DNA of 64,000 bases from Niastella koreensis GR20-10 (GCF_000246855.1 NC_016609.1:1240001-1304000), one strand, 5' to 3'. Positions 51,017-59,761 are shown, counted from the first letter of the stretch. Numbers and translations are program-made. Notes: a model not told the origin generated them from the sequence alone.

Positions 51017-53947
51017 TTATTGCTTCAATACTTTGAACGAATACAACTGGGTGTCCACTGTGATCGTCAGCAAATATGCGCCTGGCATCAACCGCGAGGT
51101 GTTACTCATTACATAGGTGCTGAATCCCTTCAATGCCTGCAGGCTTTCCTGCGCAACCCTTCGGCCGAATACATCGGTCAATTGAATTACCATTTTTTTA
51201 CTTTCGGGCATATACAAACCCACTTCGAGTGTATTGTGGAAGGGATTGGGCCCAACACGCGTTACAGGTATTGACGGCGTACTTAAATCCACTGTAACTA
51301 TGTTGCTGTAGGTTACAGCGCCTGATGTACTTACCATTTTAAGGCGATAGTATAGCCTGGCTGTATTCAGCCCGGCAGCGCCGGCATCGGTATGGTCATA
51401 ATTTTTTATACTGTTTCCTGTAATGGGTTCAATAGTAGCTACCGTGGTAAAGCTGCGGCCGTCTGTACTGCGTTCCAGTTCATAATGATCATGATTGGCT
51501 TCGCCGGCGGTTTTCCAGGTTACTCTTACGTCTGCACCTGATACCTGGGCAGCAAAAGAAAGCAGATCAACCGGCAATGCGTAAATACTGGTTTGTACAA
51601 TAAAACCACCAAAACCTGTTACCGTGAACGTTACTTCCCACCTGCCTGTGGCAGCATTCCATACTATGTTTGCATCTGGCGGATCAATGACCGTTACTGA
51701 CGAATAGGTGCCCGGTAAGCCGGTGCCATTATTGCTGCTGCCACTGTATTTACCAATGCGCAGGTTGGCTTTACCAGCATTGTCCGATGTACCGGTTGGT
51801 AAATTGGCCGTACTGCCGGGTGCTGCATTGAAAGCATCGAATTCGGCCTGTGAAAAATATAGGGTGACCGTACCGGTGGCTGTAAGCGGGTTGGCTGCCG
51901 GAATAATTTGATAATGCCGCTGCACAAATGGTTCCGAGCGATAGGCGGGCACGGTGCTTTCGACCCATACTTCACTGGTTACATTGCCTGTTACCGCGCC
52001 GGCGCCGGAAGGTGTTACCTTGTCAATTAACTGACAGGATGAACCGTAGTATAAGTTGTTGGCTGTATTTACCGCCTGTGTTTTACTGGTATGGGCGCCG
52101 GGTAACGAGGGAACGGTTGCATTCAATAATGCCCCATTGCTGTAAACCGTACCACCGCCATTGGAAACCTTTACGCGGTAATACCTTCCGTTTACGGTAG
52201 TGTTATCTGAAATAGTAAGTGTGGCAGTAGTTACGCCTGAATAGATACCGGTGTTGGTTAAGGTTACCGGTGCGCTGAATACGGCATCTGTACTTTCCTG
52301 CCACTGATAGGTAAGCGAAGATCCGGAAGCGGTTACGGTGAATACTGAGGGGAGGCCGAGACAGTCAGTGGCTGTTGCCGGCTGCGTTATAATAGAAGGG
52401 GGCGGATCATTATACCTGGCCATAAAAAGTTCCAGGTCGATGCCTGCTGTAACAGACAGGGGTGGGGAAGAAGGTATAAACGACATAGTGCCGCCGGCGA
52501 AAATGCCACCCACCCATATATTATTACCAGTGCTTACCACTACATCACTACCGGCATCGGTGCCGCTGGTTGAACTGCCGGCGGTGGCCAGTTCTATGGC
52601 ATTGCCCGTTGCCGCATCTACTTTTAATAAAAAAACATCATCACTGCCTGCCGAGCTCGCTGTTAATGGAGTAACCGCGCCGGGAAAAGAAATGTTGCTC
52701 TGGTACCTGCCCGTTATATATACGCCGGTGGCGCTGGCATCATTGGCAAAGGCCACATCATTCCCACTGGCTGAACCGCTGGCGCTTTTTACCCAGGTAA
52801 ATGTACTGGTGGCGGGATTGTACCGCGCATAAAATATCTCATCAAATCCGCCGGCGCTGTTGGTTAAACTAAAAGCGCCGCTTACGGTTGCACTGTTAAA
52901 GTAGCCATTGATGTAGGCCGCCGATGTGTTGGGGTCATAAGTAACGGCCAGCGCCTCATCGGCATTAGGGCCGCCTGCGGCAACTCCGCTCAGGAAATTG
53001 CCCGAAAGGTCCATGCGTAATAAACAGATATCGGCAGCTCCGGCATTGGTCAACGTCACCGCCGCAGAGGCCGATCCATTTGAAAAATAAGCGGCATTTG
53101 AATTGGCAAAGGAACCGGTTATCAGCAGTTGGTTTTGCGTGGGCAAAAAAGCGATACCGCTTCCTGTTACATTATCATTACCCACTATGAGTGGCGATGC
53201 CTGTGACGAAGCGCCTCCCGAGCTCACCCAGTTGAAGGTGCCGGATGAGGCATCGAGCTGCGCTACAAAAAAGTCGCTTGTATAGGAAGAGATATTTCCC
53301 TGTACTGTTCTGGGAAAAAGTCCGCTTACGCCAAAAGAGGCTGTGGCATTGGTGGTGCGCGTGCCAAAAATACCGGAGATGTATATATGACCTGCGTTGT
53401 CCATGCGAATGGCTTGTCCTCGGTCGAGCGTGCCGGCGCCGCCGAATGCCCTGGCCCATGTAGTGGCGCCGGAGGAGGCATTCAGCGCAAATACAATCCC
53501 GTCTGTACTGCCGCCTACCGAATTAAGGGTGGTAGACGATCCTATGGTACAGGGGAATTGCGATTGACCGGTTATATAAACCGTAGTACCATCGGTAACA
53601 ATGCCCAGTCCGCCTGCATCTGTAGCGGCGCCACCAAAATTAATTGCCCACTGGCAAAGGCCGGCCCCGTTAAATTTGGCTACAAACCCTTCTGTTTGTG
53701 TTCCCCCGGCAGTGGCGGTTAGGGTGGGCGTTCCATTGCCGAAGTTGATGGTGCCATTGAAATTACCGGTTACGTATACATTGCCCGATGCATCGGTACA
53801 CATGGTGTTGATGGCATCACTGAAACCGGTAGAACTGCCGCCATAACGGGCGGCATAATCCCATTGCTGTGCCGATGCCTGTAAAGTGAACAGCAGGGCG
53901 ATGATGGCTGCAAGGCGTAGTCCTGGTATTTTTATTGTCAGATACAT
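51017..53947 (-). CDS. T9SS-sorted surface protein with SBBP-like propeller repeats
   Basis: About 976 residues from MYLTIKIPGLRLAAIIALLFT..ASAQQ, a signal peptide. Two ATGs further upstream lie inside the preceding gene. Residues of about 25-520 are SBBP/beta-propeller-like repeats (DAINTMCTDASGNVYVTGNF, then repeats of GxxYITGxF and GNDNVTGSG). An Ig-like segment follows (PSVFTVTASGSSLTYQWQES), then a region with WKTAGEANHDHYELERSTDG, the conserved domain preceding many T9SS tails. The final 80 residues are a type A sorting domain (RVGPNPFHNTLEVGLYMPES to LTITVDTQLYSFKVLKQ). It should be exported and anchored at the cell surface. It overlaps the upstream gene by 10 bp. Confidence 0.88.
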   Translation of the reverse strand: MYLTIKIPGLRLAAIIALLFTLQASAQQWDYAARYGGSSTGFSDAINTMCTDASGNVYVTGNFNGTINFGNGTPTLTATAGGTQTEGFVAKFNGAGLCQWAINFGGAATDAGGLGIVTDGTTVYITGQSQFPCTIGSSTTLNSVGGSTDGIVFALNASSGATTWARAFGGAGTLDRGQAIRMDNAGHIYISGIFGTRTTNATASFGVSGLFPRTVQGNISSYTSDFFVAQLDASSGTFNWVSSGGASSQASPLIVGNDNVTGSGIAFLPTQNQLLITGSFANSNAAYFSNGSASAAVTLTNAGAADICLLRMDLSGNFLSGVAAGGPNADEALAVTYDPNTSAAYINGYFNSATVSGAFSLTNSAGGFDEIFYARYNPATSTFTWVKSASGSASGNDVAFANDASATGVYITGRYQSNISFPGAVTPLTASSAGSDDVFLLKVDAATGNAIELATAGSSTSGTDAGSDVVVSTGNNIWVGGIFAGGTMSFIPSSPPLSVTAGIDLELFMARYNDPPPSIITQPATATDCLGLPSVFTVTASGSSLTYQWQESTDAVFSAPVTLTNTGIYSGVTTATLTISDNTTVNGRYYRVKVSNGGGTVYSNGALLNATVPSLPGAHTSKTQAVNTANNLYYGSSCQLIDKVTPSGAGAVTGNVTSEVWVESTVPAYRSEPFVQRHYQIIPAANPLTATGTVTLYFSQAEFDAFNAAPGSTANLPTGTSDNAGKANLRIGKYSGSSNNGTGLPGTYSSVTVIDPPDANIVWNAATGRWEVTFTVTGFGGFIVQTSIYALPVDLLSFAAQVSGADVRVTWKTAGEANHDHYELERSTDGRSFTTVATIEPITGNSIKNYDHTDAGAAGLNTARLYYRLKMVSTSGAVTYSNIVTVDLSTPSIPVTRVGPNPFHNTLEVGLYMPESKKMVIQLTDVFGRRVAQESLQALKGFSTYVMSNTSRLMPGAYLLTITVDTQLYSFKVLKQ

Positions 53948-55062
53948 AAATAATTGTTTTTCCATCCCGACATAAATGATGTTGGCTGATCGCTCATTAC
54001 TTTTATATGCATGCCGGCATCCGGCGGAATAGTTTCGGTTATCTGTAAAGCACATTTACCATGCTGGCCGCCAATGATCTTTCCCTTATAAAGCGGGGCA
54101 TAGGTATAATGTGTTTCGGGATGAATGGTGGTCTTGCCTCTCGGGCTCAGGTAAGAAAAATCTTTCAATGACTGAATGCCACATTCGACAAGCGCGATTG
54201 TTACAATTCCGGCTTCCCATCCCAGTAAGTGAAAAATATTGGCCGCTTTGTTGGTGGCTTGTCGTATACTGTTGGTGAATTCTGTCTGCTGCGGGTTTTC
54301 AAGCGCCGAGGACCAGGGTACAACGGTGTAAAATTCCCCTCCGGGAAAATTACATTTACTGAGCAGTTGCTCCTCAGCCATAAACGGAGCGCAATAAAAA
54401 GGCACCGGTATAGCCTCCGAGTTTTTTTCATTCAGGGCATTGAAAAACAGTTCAGCTAAATAACTGCTGAAACAGGCCGCCACAGAAGCGGCTTCCGTAT
54501 TTTTGAGCAGGCTGATGTACTGATCTATATTAAATTCAGCGGTTCTGTAGCCGCTTACATAATTTCCGCAGACGGCGCCTCCGGCTTCAGAAAGCCCCCG
54601 GTCGTAACTCCAGGGCCCGCGGTAACCGCCATCGTAAAAGGAAGTGGCCATTAATACATTACGATTGCCCGTTCCCGACATGTTGCCGGCTATGCGGCAG
54701 CCATGAAGCCCCTGCAGGGTAATATGATAACACCAGGGCGAAGCTTTTTCCTGCGGCAACTGCATGCCGGCATCGAGAATGAGCAACGGTTTTTGAAAGG
54801 CGCCGGCCAGCTGGTATAAGGCTTCTGCATTGGCCGAATTACAGTAAGCGATCAGGATATCTACCTTGTCCTGCAGAAAAAGTTTTTCAGCTTTGGAATA
54901 ACTGAGCTCATTGTTTTCGCCAAAGCCAATGTTTTCTGTATAAAACTGGTATTCCGGGTCACTGCCCGGGGTAAGCCGGCATCGCAAGCCATCCAGCATA
55001 TCGTATCCCATTGCCGGGTAATCGGTAGAGCGCGGAAGAAGCAATCCTATTCGGGTTATCAT
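53938..55062 (-). CDS. Periplasmic-binding-fold (Peripla_BP_6-like) protein without signal peptide
   Basis: A 374-residue protein starting directly with MITRIGLLLPRSTDYPAMGYDMLDGL, the first Rossmann strand of a type 1 periplasmic binding fold. LFLQDKVDILIAYCNSANAEALYQLAGAFQKPLL resembles the cleft segment of branched-chain amino-acid binding proteins. There is no signal peptide or lipobox, so it is likely cytosolic or exported by another route. That is unusual for the family and suggests a sensor or scaffold role. It lies between the tail-collar genes (17 bp) and the T9SS-sorted gene (overlap). Confidence 0.72.
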   Translation of the reverse strand: MITRIGLLLPRSTDYPAMGYDMLDGLRCRLTPGSDPEYQFYTENIGFGENNELSYSKAEKLFLQDKVDILIAYCNSANAEALYQLAGAFQKPLLILDAGMQLPQEKASPWCYHITLQGLHGCRIAGNMSGTGNRNVLMATSFYDGGYRGPWSYDRGLSEAGGAVCGNYVSGYRTAEFNIDQYISLLKNTEAASVAACFSSYLAELFFNALNEKNSEAIPVPFYCAPFMAEEQLLSKCNFPGGEFYTVVPWSSALENPQQTEFTNSIRQATNKAANIFHLLGWEAGIVTIALVECGIQSLKDFSYLSPRGKTTIHPETHYTYAPLYKGKIIGGQHGKCALQITETIPPDAGMHIKVMSDQPTSFMSGWKNNYLCI

Positions 55063-55079
55063 AATTTATTTTTTGGAGA

Positions 55080-55625
55080 TTAACCTCTGTTGGGAAACAC
55101 ACCTCTCAGGCAAATGATATAATTCAACGCCAGCACCGGATGCAGGATCGGTAACGGTTGTGGGTTGGCAGCGCCAACTGCCGTGGTCTGAATAGTAGCT
55201 TTAAACGATGCCAGGTTTACATCGGTAGAGTAAGCATACATTTGCTGGTTGTTGTTGGTGGCATATACTGCATTTTTGGGCGTTAACGAGTTGGCTACAC
55301 CAGCCGCATGCGGCGTAATGGTTCCCTGAAGAGTATGGGTGTGCCCCGGAATATTGTTGTTTGTCAATGGACCTGCTGTTTCGGTACCACCTGTTTCGCC
55401 GGGCACGTAAGGGGTGATCCCCGGTCCTGCACCTATAAGCGCTCTTCCCCGCAAATCGGGCAGCGCAAAGGTAGTTGTACCATTGCCACCATAAGTAGTA
55501 CCAATGACCGCAAATAAAGCGGTATTAACCTGGATGGGTATCAGGCTTCCATCACAAAAAGCCCAGTTCAGGGGGGCAAAGTTGCCGGCAAAAAGTGTTA
55601 CAAATCCTATTATACTTTCATTCAT
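55080..55625 (-). CDS. Phage tail collar domain protein (third of three)
   Basis: A 181-residue MdpB-like protein. The collar core is LFAGNFAPLNWAFCDGSLIP and GTTYGGNGTTTFALPDLRGRAL, with ETGGTETAGPLTNNNIPGHTHTLQG and a closing YIICLRGVFPNRG. Tail-collar domains form trimeric beta structures at the tips of phage fibres and are also found as free-standing proteins in Bacteroidota. The CLxGxFP C-terminus is shared with its two neighbours. It is co-transcribed (26 bp from the preceding copy). No phage structural gene is nearby. Confidence 0.9.
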   Translation of the reverse strand: MNESIIGFVTLFAGNFAPLNWAFCDGSLIPIQVNTALFAVIGTTYGGNGTTTFALPDLRGRALIGAGPGITPYVPGETGGTETAGPLTNNNIPGHTHTLQGTITPHAAGVANSLTPKNAVYATNNNQQMYAYSTDVNLASFKATIQTTAVGAANPQPLPILHPVLALNYIICLRGVFPNRG

Positions 55626-55651
55626 ACAAATACTATTTTATAATTGAGCGA

Positions 55652-56212
55652 TCAGCTGTGTGGTGGATAAATGCCTGCTACACAAATGATATAATTCATG
55701 GCAAGAAAAGGCGATAGGGTATTGATGGGCAGTTGTTGTCCAAGTGGAGTGGGGGCCAACGGTGTGGGCGTGTTTAGAGCTGCCCCCCCCATCGATATGG
55801 TATCGCTGGCGCTTGTGCTATACTCTGCGGAGCCGCCATTGACGATGGCCGGGTAATTGTTGGCAGGCGCACTGGTAGTTCCGGCGATGTCTGAACAGGA
55901 TGGGTTACCCGTTATGGCGCCAAACAGCTCATGCCCATGCATGGGAAGGTTACCGGCAGTAATTGTAACAATTTCATTGCCTCCAATCTCACCCGGTATA
56001 TAATTCTGGCTTGCATGGATGGCTACACGTCCGCATAAATTGGGCAACGCGAAGGTGTTGATGCCATCGCCGCCATATGTAGTGCCCAGTATGGTATACA
56101 GGGCTTCGTTTTCGGCTATTGATAATAGCTGTCCCTGGCACAACAGCCAGCTTTGCGGTGCAAAATTGCCGGCAAATGGAACTACTACGCCTATATAAGG
56201 ATCAATGAACAT
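55652..56212 (-). CDS. Phage tail collar domain protein (second of three)
   Basis: A 186-residue paralogue with PFAGNFAPQSWLLCQGQLLS, LGTTYGGDGINTFALPNLCGR, GEIGGNEIVTITAGNLPMHGHELFG and the closing YIICVAGIYPPHS. The RGR typical of the collar motif reads CGR here. The central part (about 100-160) differs strongly from its neighbours, as expected for a variable tip or binding segment. Spacing to both neighbours is 25-26 bp. Confidence 0.9.
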   Translation of the reverse strand: MFIDPYIGVVVPFAGNFAPQSWLLCQGQLLSIAENEALYTILGTTYGGDGINTFALPNLCGRVAIHASQNYIPGEIGGNEIVTITAGNLPMHGHELFGAITGNPSCSDIAGTTSAPANNYPAIVNGGSAEYSTSASDTISMGGAALNTPTPLAPTPLGQQLPINTLSPFLAMNYIICVAGIYPPHS

Positions 56213-56237
56213 ACGTGTGATTATTATAAGGTGATGA

Positions 56238-56774
56238 TTAATTCCTGGTGGGAAATATTCCCTGTAAACAAATGATATGGTTAATAACGAGATAGGGCGC
56301 CCGCGTAATTACCGGTATCGCGGAGCCCACAGTGGTCATAGTGACGTTTTTATAATCAGGCGCCTGCATGGTGCTGTTTGCAGTTGTTGCATAAGCGCCT
56401 GTAAAATCTCCCGGGAAACCGCCATTCACCGTGGGATCTATTCCCGGACCGCTATTGGCCGGTAATTGTACAGTGATATCACCATCATGCCTGTGTGCTG
56501 GGATATGGCTTATATCCAGGGTCACCGACTCAGTTCCTAACTTTTGCCCCAGGGCGTAATTCCGGAAAGGCGACTGACCGGTGGACACTGCAGTACGTCC
56601 GCGCAGATCGGGCAATGCAAAGGTGGAGCGGCCGTCGCCGCCGTATGTAGTACCCAGTAAGGAAAATAAAGCCTGGTTTGTTGAGATCGCCAGTATCTGT
56701 CCATTGCAGAGGGCCCAGCCCCGCGGGGCATAATTTCCGGCAAAACAAACCACTACGGCCATTACTTCATCCAT
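56238..56774 (-). CDS. Phage tail collar domain protein (first of three, operon start)
   Basis: A 178-residue paralogue beginning MDEVMAVVVCFAGNYAPRGW, with LFSLLGTTYGGDGRSTFALPDLRGR, LGTESVTLDISHIPAHRHDG and the closing HIICLQGIFPTRN. Tandem triplets of such genes are common in Bacteroidota, although their role is not settled. This copy is the first gene of the 12-gene operon. The upstream 120 bp contains an ACCCC..AGGGTTTTTAAAA tract (about 56842-56865) that could hold the promoter or an operator. Confidence 0.9.
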   Translation of the reverse strand: MDEVMAVVVCFAGNYAPRGWALCNGQILAISTNQALFSLLGTTYGGDGRSTFALPDLRGRTAVSTGQSPFRNYALGQKLGTESVTLDISHIPAHRHDGDITVQLPANSGPGIDPTVNGGFPGDFTGAYATTANSTMQAPDYKNVTMTTVGSAIPVITRAPYLVINHIICLQGIFPTRN

Positions 56775-56986
56775 AATCGTATATTGTTAGTTGTGAAAAA
56801 GAATCGGTACTAAATTAAGCCGGTCGCCAGGGGCGGGATACCCCCTAAACAGGGTTTTTAAAAGTGGTTTTAGGGTAAGGATAGGCGGTTTTTAACCTTG
56901 TGCACTGTATCTTTAAGACCTTCCTTTGTAAACGCATGTGTAATTATGTTTACAACCTGATCTTGTACATAATAAAACAATACAAT

Positions 56987-57508
56987 ATGAAACCTCTGAT
57001 CCTTTTTTCTTTCCTGGCAATTCTTTTTGCGGGTGCATGCAAACCCTCAACAGGTACCTCCGGGCCTTTGACCGGTAGTCTGGATACCAGCACTGCAAGA
57101 CGTCTTGTACATAATTTCAATGGCCGGGTATATAGAAGAAATAGCTTTCCGGGCTGGCATGGATCCCGAACTGTATGGTTTAGCAGAGACCAGTTAAGCG
57201 ACCTCATTAACCGGATAAAGGATGAAAATGGCGATGGCATCCGATTTTACTTTGCCGCGTATGATAGTGTTGAAGAGCACGGTTTCCATTGCAAACCCAA
57301 TTACCTCGACCAAAGCACGCTCGTCATGGTCTCAACTTTCGATACAGTTGTTGTGAGGGACGGCAAAAAGGATACCCTGCACTGGGACTATTATTATAAC
57401 AGGATTGGCAGGCAAGGTGGAATTATTACTGCAACACCCGAAAACCAGGGCGAGTTGTGCCCGCCACCAGCTAACTGTTATGCCGATGGAGCCACATTAC
57501 TTCCATAA
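56987..57508 (+). CDS. Hypothetical lipoprotein
   Basis: A 173-residue lipoprotein (MKPLILFSFLAILFAGAC, lipobox AGAC). It is rich in Gly, Arg and Tyr. FNGRVYRRNSFPGWHGSRTV and the DENGDGIRFYFAAYDSV element suggest a compact alpha/beta fold. The C-terminus has a CPPPANC cysteine pair. An ATG at 56900 would prepend 29 residues before the lipoprotein signal and is rejected. I do not recognise the family. It lies 4 bp before the next gene and is probably the first gene of a four-gene unit with the two-component system. Confidence 0.7.
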   Translation: MKPLILFSFLAILFAGACKPSTGTSGPLTGSLDTSTARRLVHNFNGRVYRRNSFPGWHGSRTVWFSRDQLSDLINRIKDENGDGIRFYFAAYDSVEEHGFHCKPNYLDQSTLVMVSTFDTVVVRDGKKDTLHWDYYYNRIGRQGGIITATPENQGELCPPPANCYADGATLLP

Positions 57509-57512
57509 GAAT

Positions 57513-58178
57513 ATGACAGTTTATTTTACAGTAAATACGCTTTCTGAATTTTTATGCTTTGCGATAAGCCTTTTTTGCTTATACAGGGATAAGGATAAAG
57601 CCTGGAAAGGCTTTATCCTTTTTCTGATGCTTACCTGCATAACAGAAATAGCTGGAATATATATACGCAATGAGTTACATAAGCATAACTTTATGTTGTA
57701 TAATATTTTCCTGGTAGTTGAATGTACCGTTCTGAATTTGTTTTTTTATCATTTGATTAAAACCAATGACAGCCTGAAGAAGCTGTTGGTGGCCTGGCTG
57801 GTATTTTTCCTGATCTTTTATTTCTATGAGCTTTATACATTACACTTCAGGGCATATGTTTCAACCTCTTCAACAGTTATGTCGGTTGAAATAGTGCTGG
57901 TGAGTATTTATTTTTACTACCGGTTATTAAAAGAAGAGAAGTTCAGGCAGTTATCAACGTATGCGCCTTTCTGGTGGGTTAATGGTACCATTTGCTTTTA
58001 TTTTGCGGGAATGGCCTGTAACATCTTTTTTAAGTACCTGGTTCAGGATGTCGCCTCCTCGCCGGGTGTAACTCATTCCGCCCGTTATGTTGTATTTAGT
58101 ATATTAAATGTAATATTGTACGCCTGCTGGTCATATTCTTTTATATGCAGATATTTTCAAAGGACCTCTATTCCCTGA
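57513..58178 (+). CDS. Polytopic membrane protein upstream of a histidine kinase
   Basis: About 221 residues from MTVYFTVNTLSEFLCFAIS, with six or seven hydrophobic helices separated by short charged loops (YRDKDKAWKG, IRNELHKHNF, KTNDSLKK, RLLKEEKFRQL). An ATG at 57405 lies within the preceding gene and adds a hydrophilic leader, so the first ATG after that gene's stop is chosen. The 3' end overlaps the kinase gene by 34 bp, indicating translational coupling and a probable role as the membrane sensor or partner of a kinase that has only one membrane helix itself. Confidence 0.75.
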   Translation: MTVYFTVNTLSEFLCFAISLFCLYRDKDKAWKGFILFLMLTCITEIAGIYIRNELHKHNFMLYNIFLVVECTVLNLFFYHLIKTNDSLKKLLVAWLVFFLIFYFYELYTLHFRAYVSTSSTVMSVEIVLVSIYFYYRLLKEEKFRQLSTYAPFWWVNGTICFYFAGMACNIFFKYLVQDVASSPGVTHSARYVVFSILNVILYACWSYSFICRYFQRTSIP

Positions 58179-58933
58179 TCGGTGTTGCGTCGGTGATCTT
58201 TCTGATAGCGCCGGTATCCCTTATCGCCTTTGTAATGTTGTACAACAACAGAAAGAAAAGGCATGAGCAGGAAAAGGAGTGGCTGAAAACCAACTTTGAA
58301 AATGAATTGTTGAAAAGCCAGATCGAGGTGCAGGAGCAAACCATGCAAAACTTTGCCAGTAACCTGCACGACAGCATCGGACAACTGTTAAGCCTGCTGG
58401 TTATTACCCTCAGTACTATTAAACCCGAACAACCCGCCCGCATACCTGAGAAAGTAGATTCCGCCTCCCAACTGGCCAAACGCGCTATTAAAGAACTAAG
58501 GCAGCTTTCGCGGGTTATGTATGGACAGGAACTCATCCGGATGGGGCTAGACGAAGCAATTGCTTTTGAGCTCGATTACTTAATAAAAGCAGGCACCCAT
58601 ACCATCCGTTTTAACAAAAACTATCACCCGAAGGAGGAGCAGTCGGATAAAGATATTATCCTGTTTCGCATTTTTCAGGAATTGTTGAACAATGCTGTGC
58701 GCCATGCCGAAGCCACTGCCATCGATGTGTCTATAGACCAGGATGGTGACTGCCTGAGGATGGTGATCAAAGACAATGGAAAAGGTATACATGAAAACGA
58801 CCTGTTGAAAGCGCAAAAGGGCCTGGGTTTGTTTAACATCAGGAAGCGGGTAGCATTAATTGCCGGTGGAATTGACATTATTACTTCGCCCGGCAACGGA
58901 ACCGAAATAAAAATTGAAACTCCATACATTTAA
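58145..58933 (+). CDS. NarL-type sensor histidine kinase (HisKA_3)
   Basis: A 262-residue kinase with one N-terminal membrane helix (residues 9-33) and no periplasmic domain. The dimerisation/phosphoacceptor helix contains NFASNLHDSIGQLLSL (H75). The catalytic domain has the N box ELLNNAVRHAEA, G1 DNGKGI, and GLGLFNIRKRVALIAGGI. It autophosphorylates and hands the phosphate to the adjacent receiver protein (3 bp downstream). The lack of a sensor domain plus the 34-bp overlap with the multi-pass protein suggests input through that partner. Confidence 0.93.
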   Translation: MQIFSKDLYSLIGVASVIFLIAPVSLIAFVMLYNNRKKRHEQEKEWLKTNFENELLKSQIEVQEQTMQNFASNLHDSIGQLLSLLVITLSTIKPEQPARIPEKVDSASQLAKRAIKELRQLSRVMYGQELIRMGLDEAIAFELDYLIKAGTHTIRFNKNYHPKEEQSDKDIILFRIFQELLNNAVRHAEATAIDVSIDQDGDCLRMVIKDNGKGIHENDLLKAQKGLGLFNIRKRVALIAGGIDIITSPGNGTEIKIETPYI

Positions 58934-58936
58934 AGA

Positions 58937-59590
58937 ATGGACAACAAAGAAATTCTGGTAGGAATTGTAGACGATCACACCATGTTCCGGCAGGGGATCA
59001 GAAGCATTTTATCGGAAAATGAGGAGATAAAAATTGTATTTGATGCGCCCAATGGCGGCATCATGAAAGAAAAAATAGCCAATCATCCTTTACCGCATGT
59101 TGTATTGATGGATATTACCATGCCACAGGTGAATGGCTATGACGCCACGCGGTGGCTTAAGCAAAACCATCCATCGGTAAAAGTGCTGGCATTAAGTATG
59201 TTTGAAGAGGATGAACCCATCATCAGGATGCTGAAGTGCGGGGCCGGGGGGTATATTCTGAAAGAATCAACTGCAGCCGACCTGGTTTTCGCCATTAAGA
59301 CCATTGCCGAACATGATTATTTTTTGAATAACCTGGTAACGGGCAAGCTGATACGATCACTACAGGAGGAAATAAACGCACCCAATGTGGTGAGCGACCT
59401 AAGCGCTAATGAGATCAGGTTCCTGGAGCTTTGCTGCTCTGAGCTCACGTATAAGGAAATAGCCGTTAAAATGAACCTGAGTGTGCACACGATCGATAAT
59501 TATCGCGATGCACTGTTTGAAAAGCTGGATCTGAAATCAAGGACGGGGTTGGTGCTGTTTGCGTTGAAGAATGGTGTAGTGAGGTTGTGA
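58937..59590 (+). CDS. NarL/FixJ-family response regulator
   Basis: A 217-residue regulator. The receiver domain has acidic pair D12-D13 (GIVDDHTMF), phosphoacceptor D59 (VLMDITMPQVNGYD), and switch residues Ser and Lys in LALSM and GYILKES. The C-terminal LuxR-type HTH is LSANEIRFLELCCSELTYKEIAVKMNLSVHTIDNYRDALFEKL. It is paired with the upstream kinase. Target genes are unknown; the TIR operon 170 bp downstream is a candidate. Confidence 0.95.
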   Translation: MDNKEILVGIVDDHTMFRQGIRSILSENEEIKIVFDAPNGGIMKEKIANHPLPHVVLMDITMPQVNGYDATRWLKQNHPSVKVLALSMFEEDEPIIRMLKCGAGGYILKESTAADLVFAIKTIAEHDYFLNNLVTGKLIRSLQEEINAPNVVSDLSANEIRFLELCCSELTYKEIAVKMNLSVHTIDNYRDALFEKLDLKSRTGLVLFALKNGVVRL

Positions 59591-59761
59591 TGGGGATTGC
59601 CCTTTGGGAAACAGGTTCACCATCTTGTTTTTTAACAAAGGCGCATCGGGAATGATGGTTTTGTTATAAAAAACGTGAAAAACACCCTTCGGTGGTTCAT
59701 GGAATTTTCGTAATCTCGAAACCGGGAATAACTTAATACAAAATCAAAAGCATAACAAATT
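59591..59761. promoter_or_regulatory. Region upstream of TIR gene with CGTGAAAAACACCCTT motif
   Basis: CGTGAAAAACACCCTT lies at 59674-59689. It merges into a CACC-CTTC-GGTG dyad and matches the site upstream of the peptidase/phosphorylase gene except for one inserted A. It lies 72-88 bp before the TIR start, a position fitting an operator or activator site. Confidence 0.4.

Noticed and set aside
55080-56774. Prophage or tailocin
   Set aside because: Only collar-domain proteins are present; no sheath, tube, baseplate, capsid, terminase, lysis or integrase gene is within reach.
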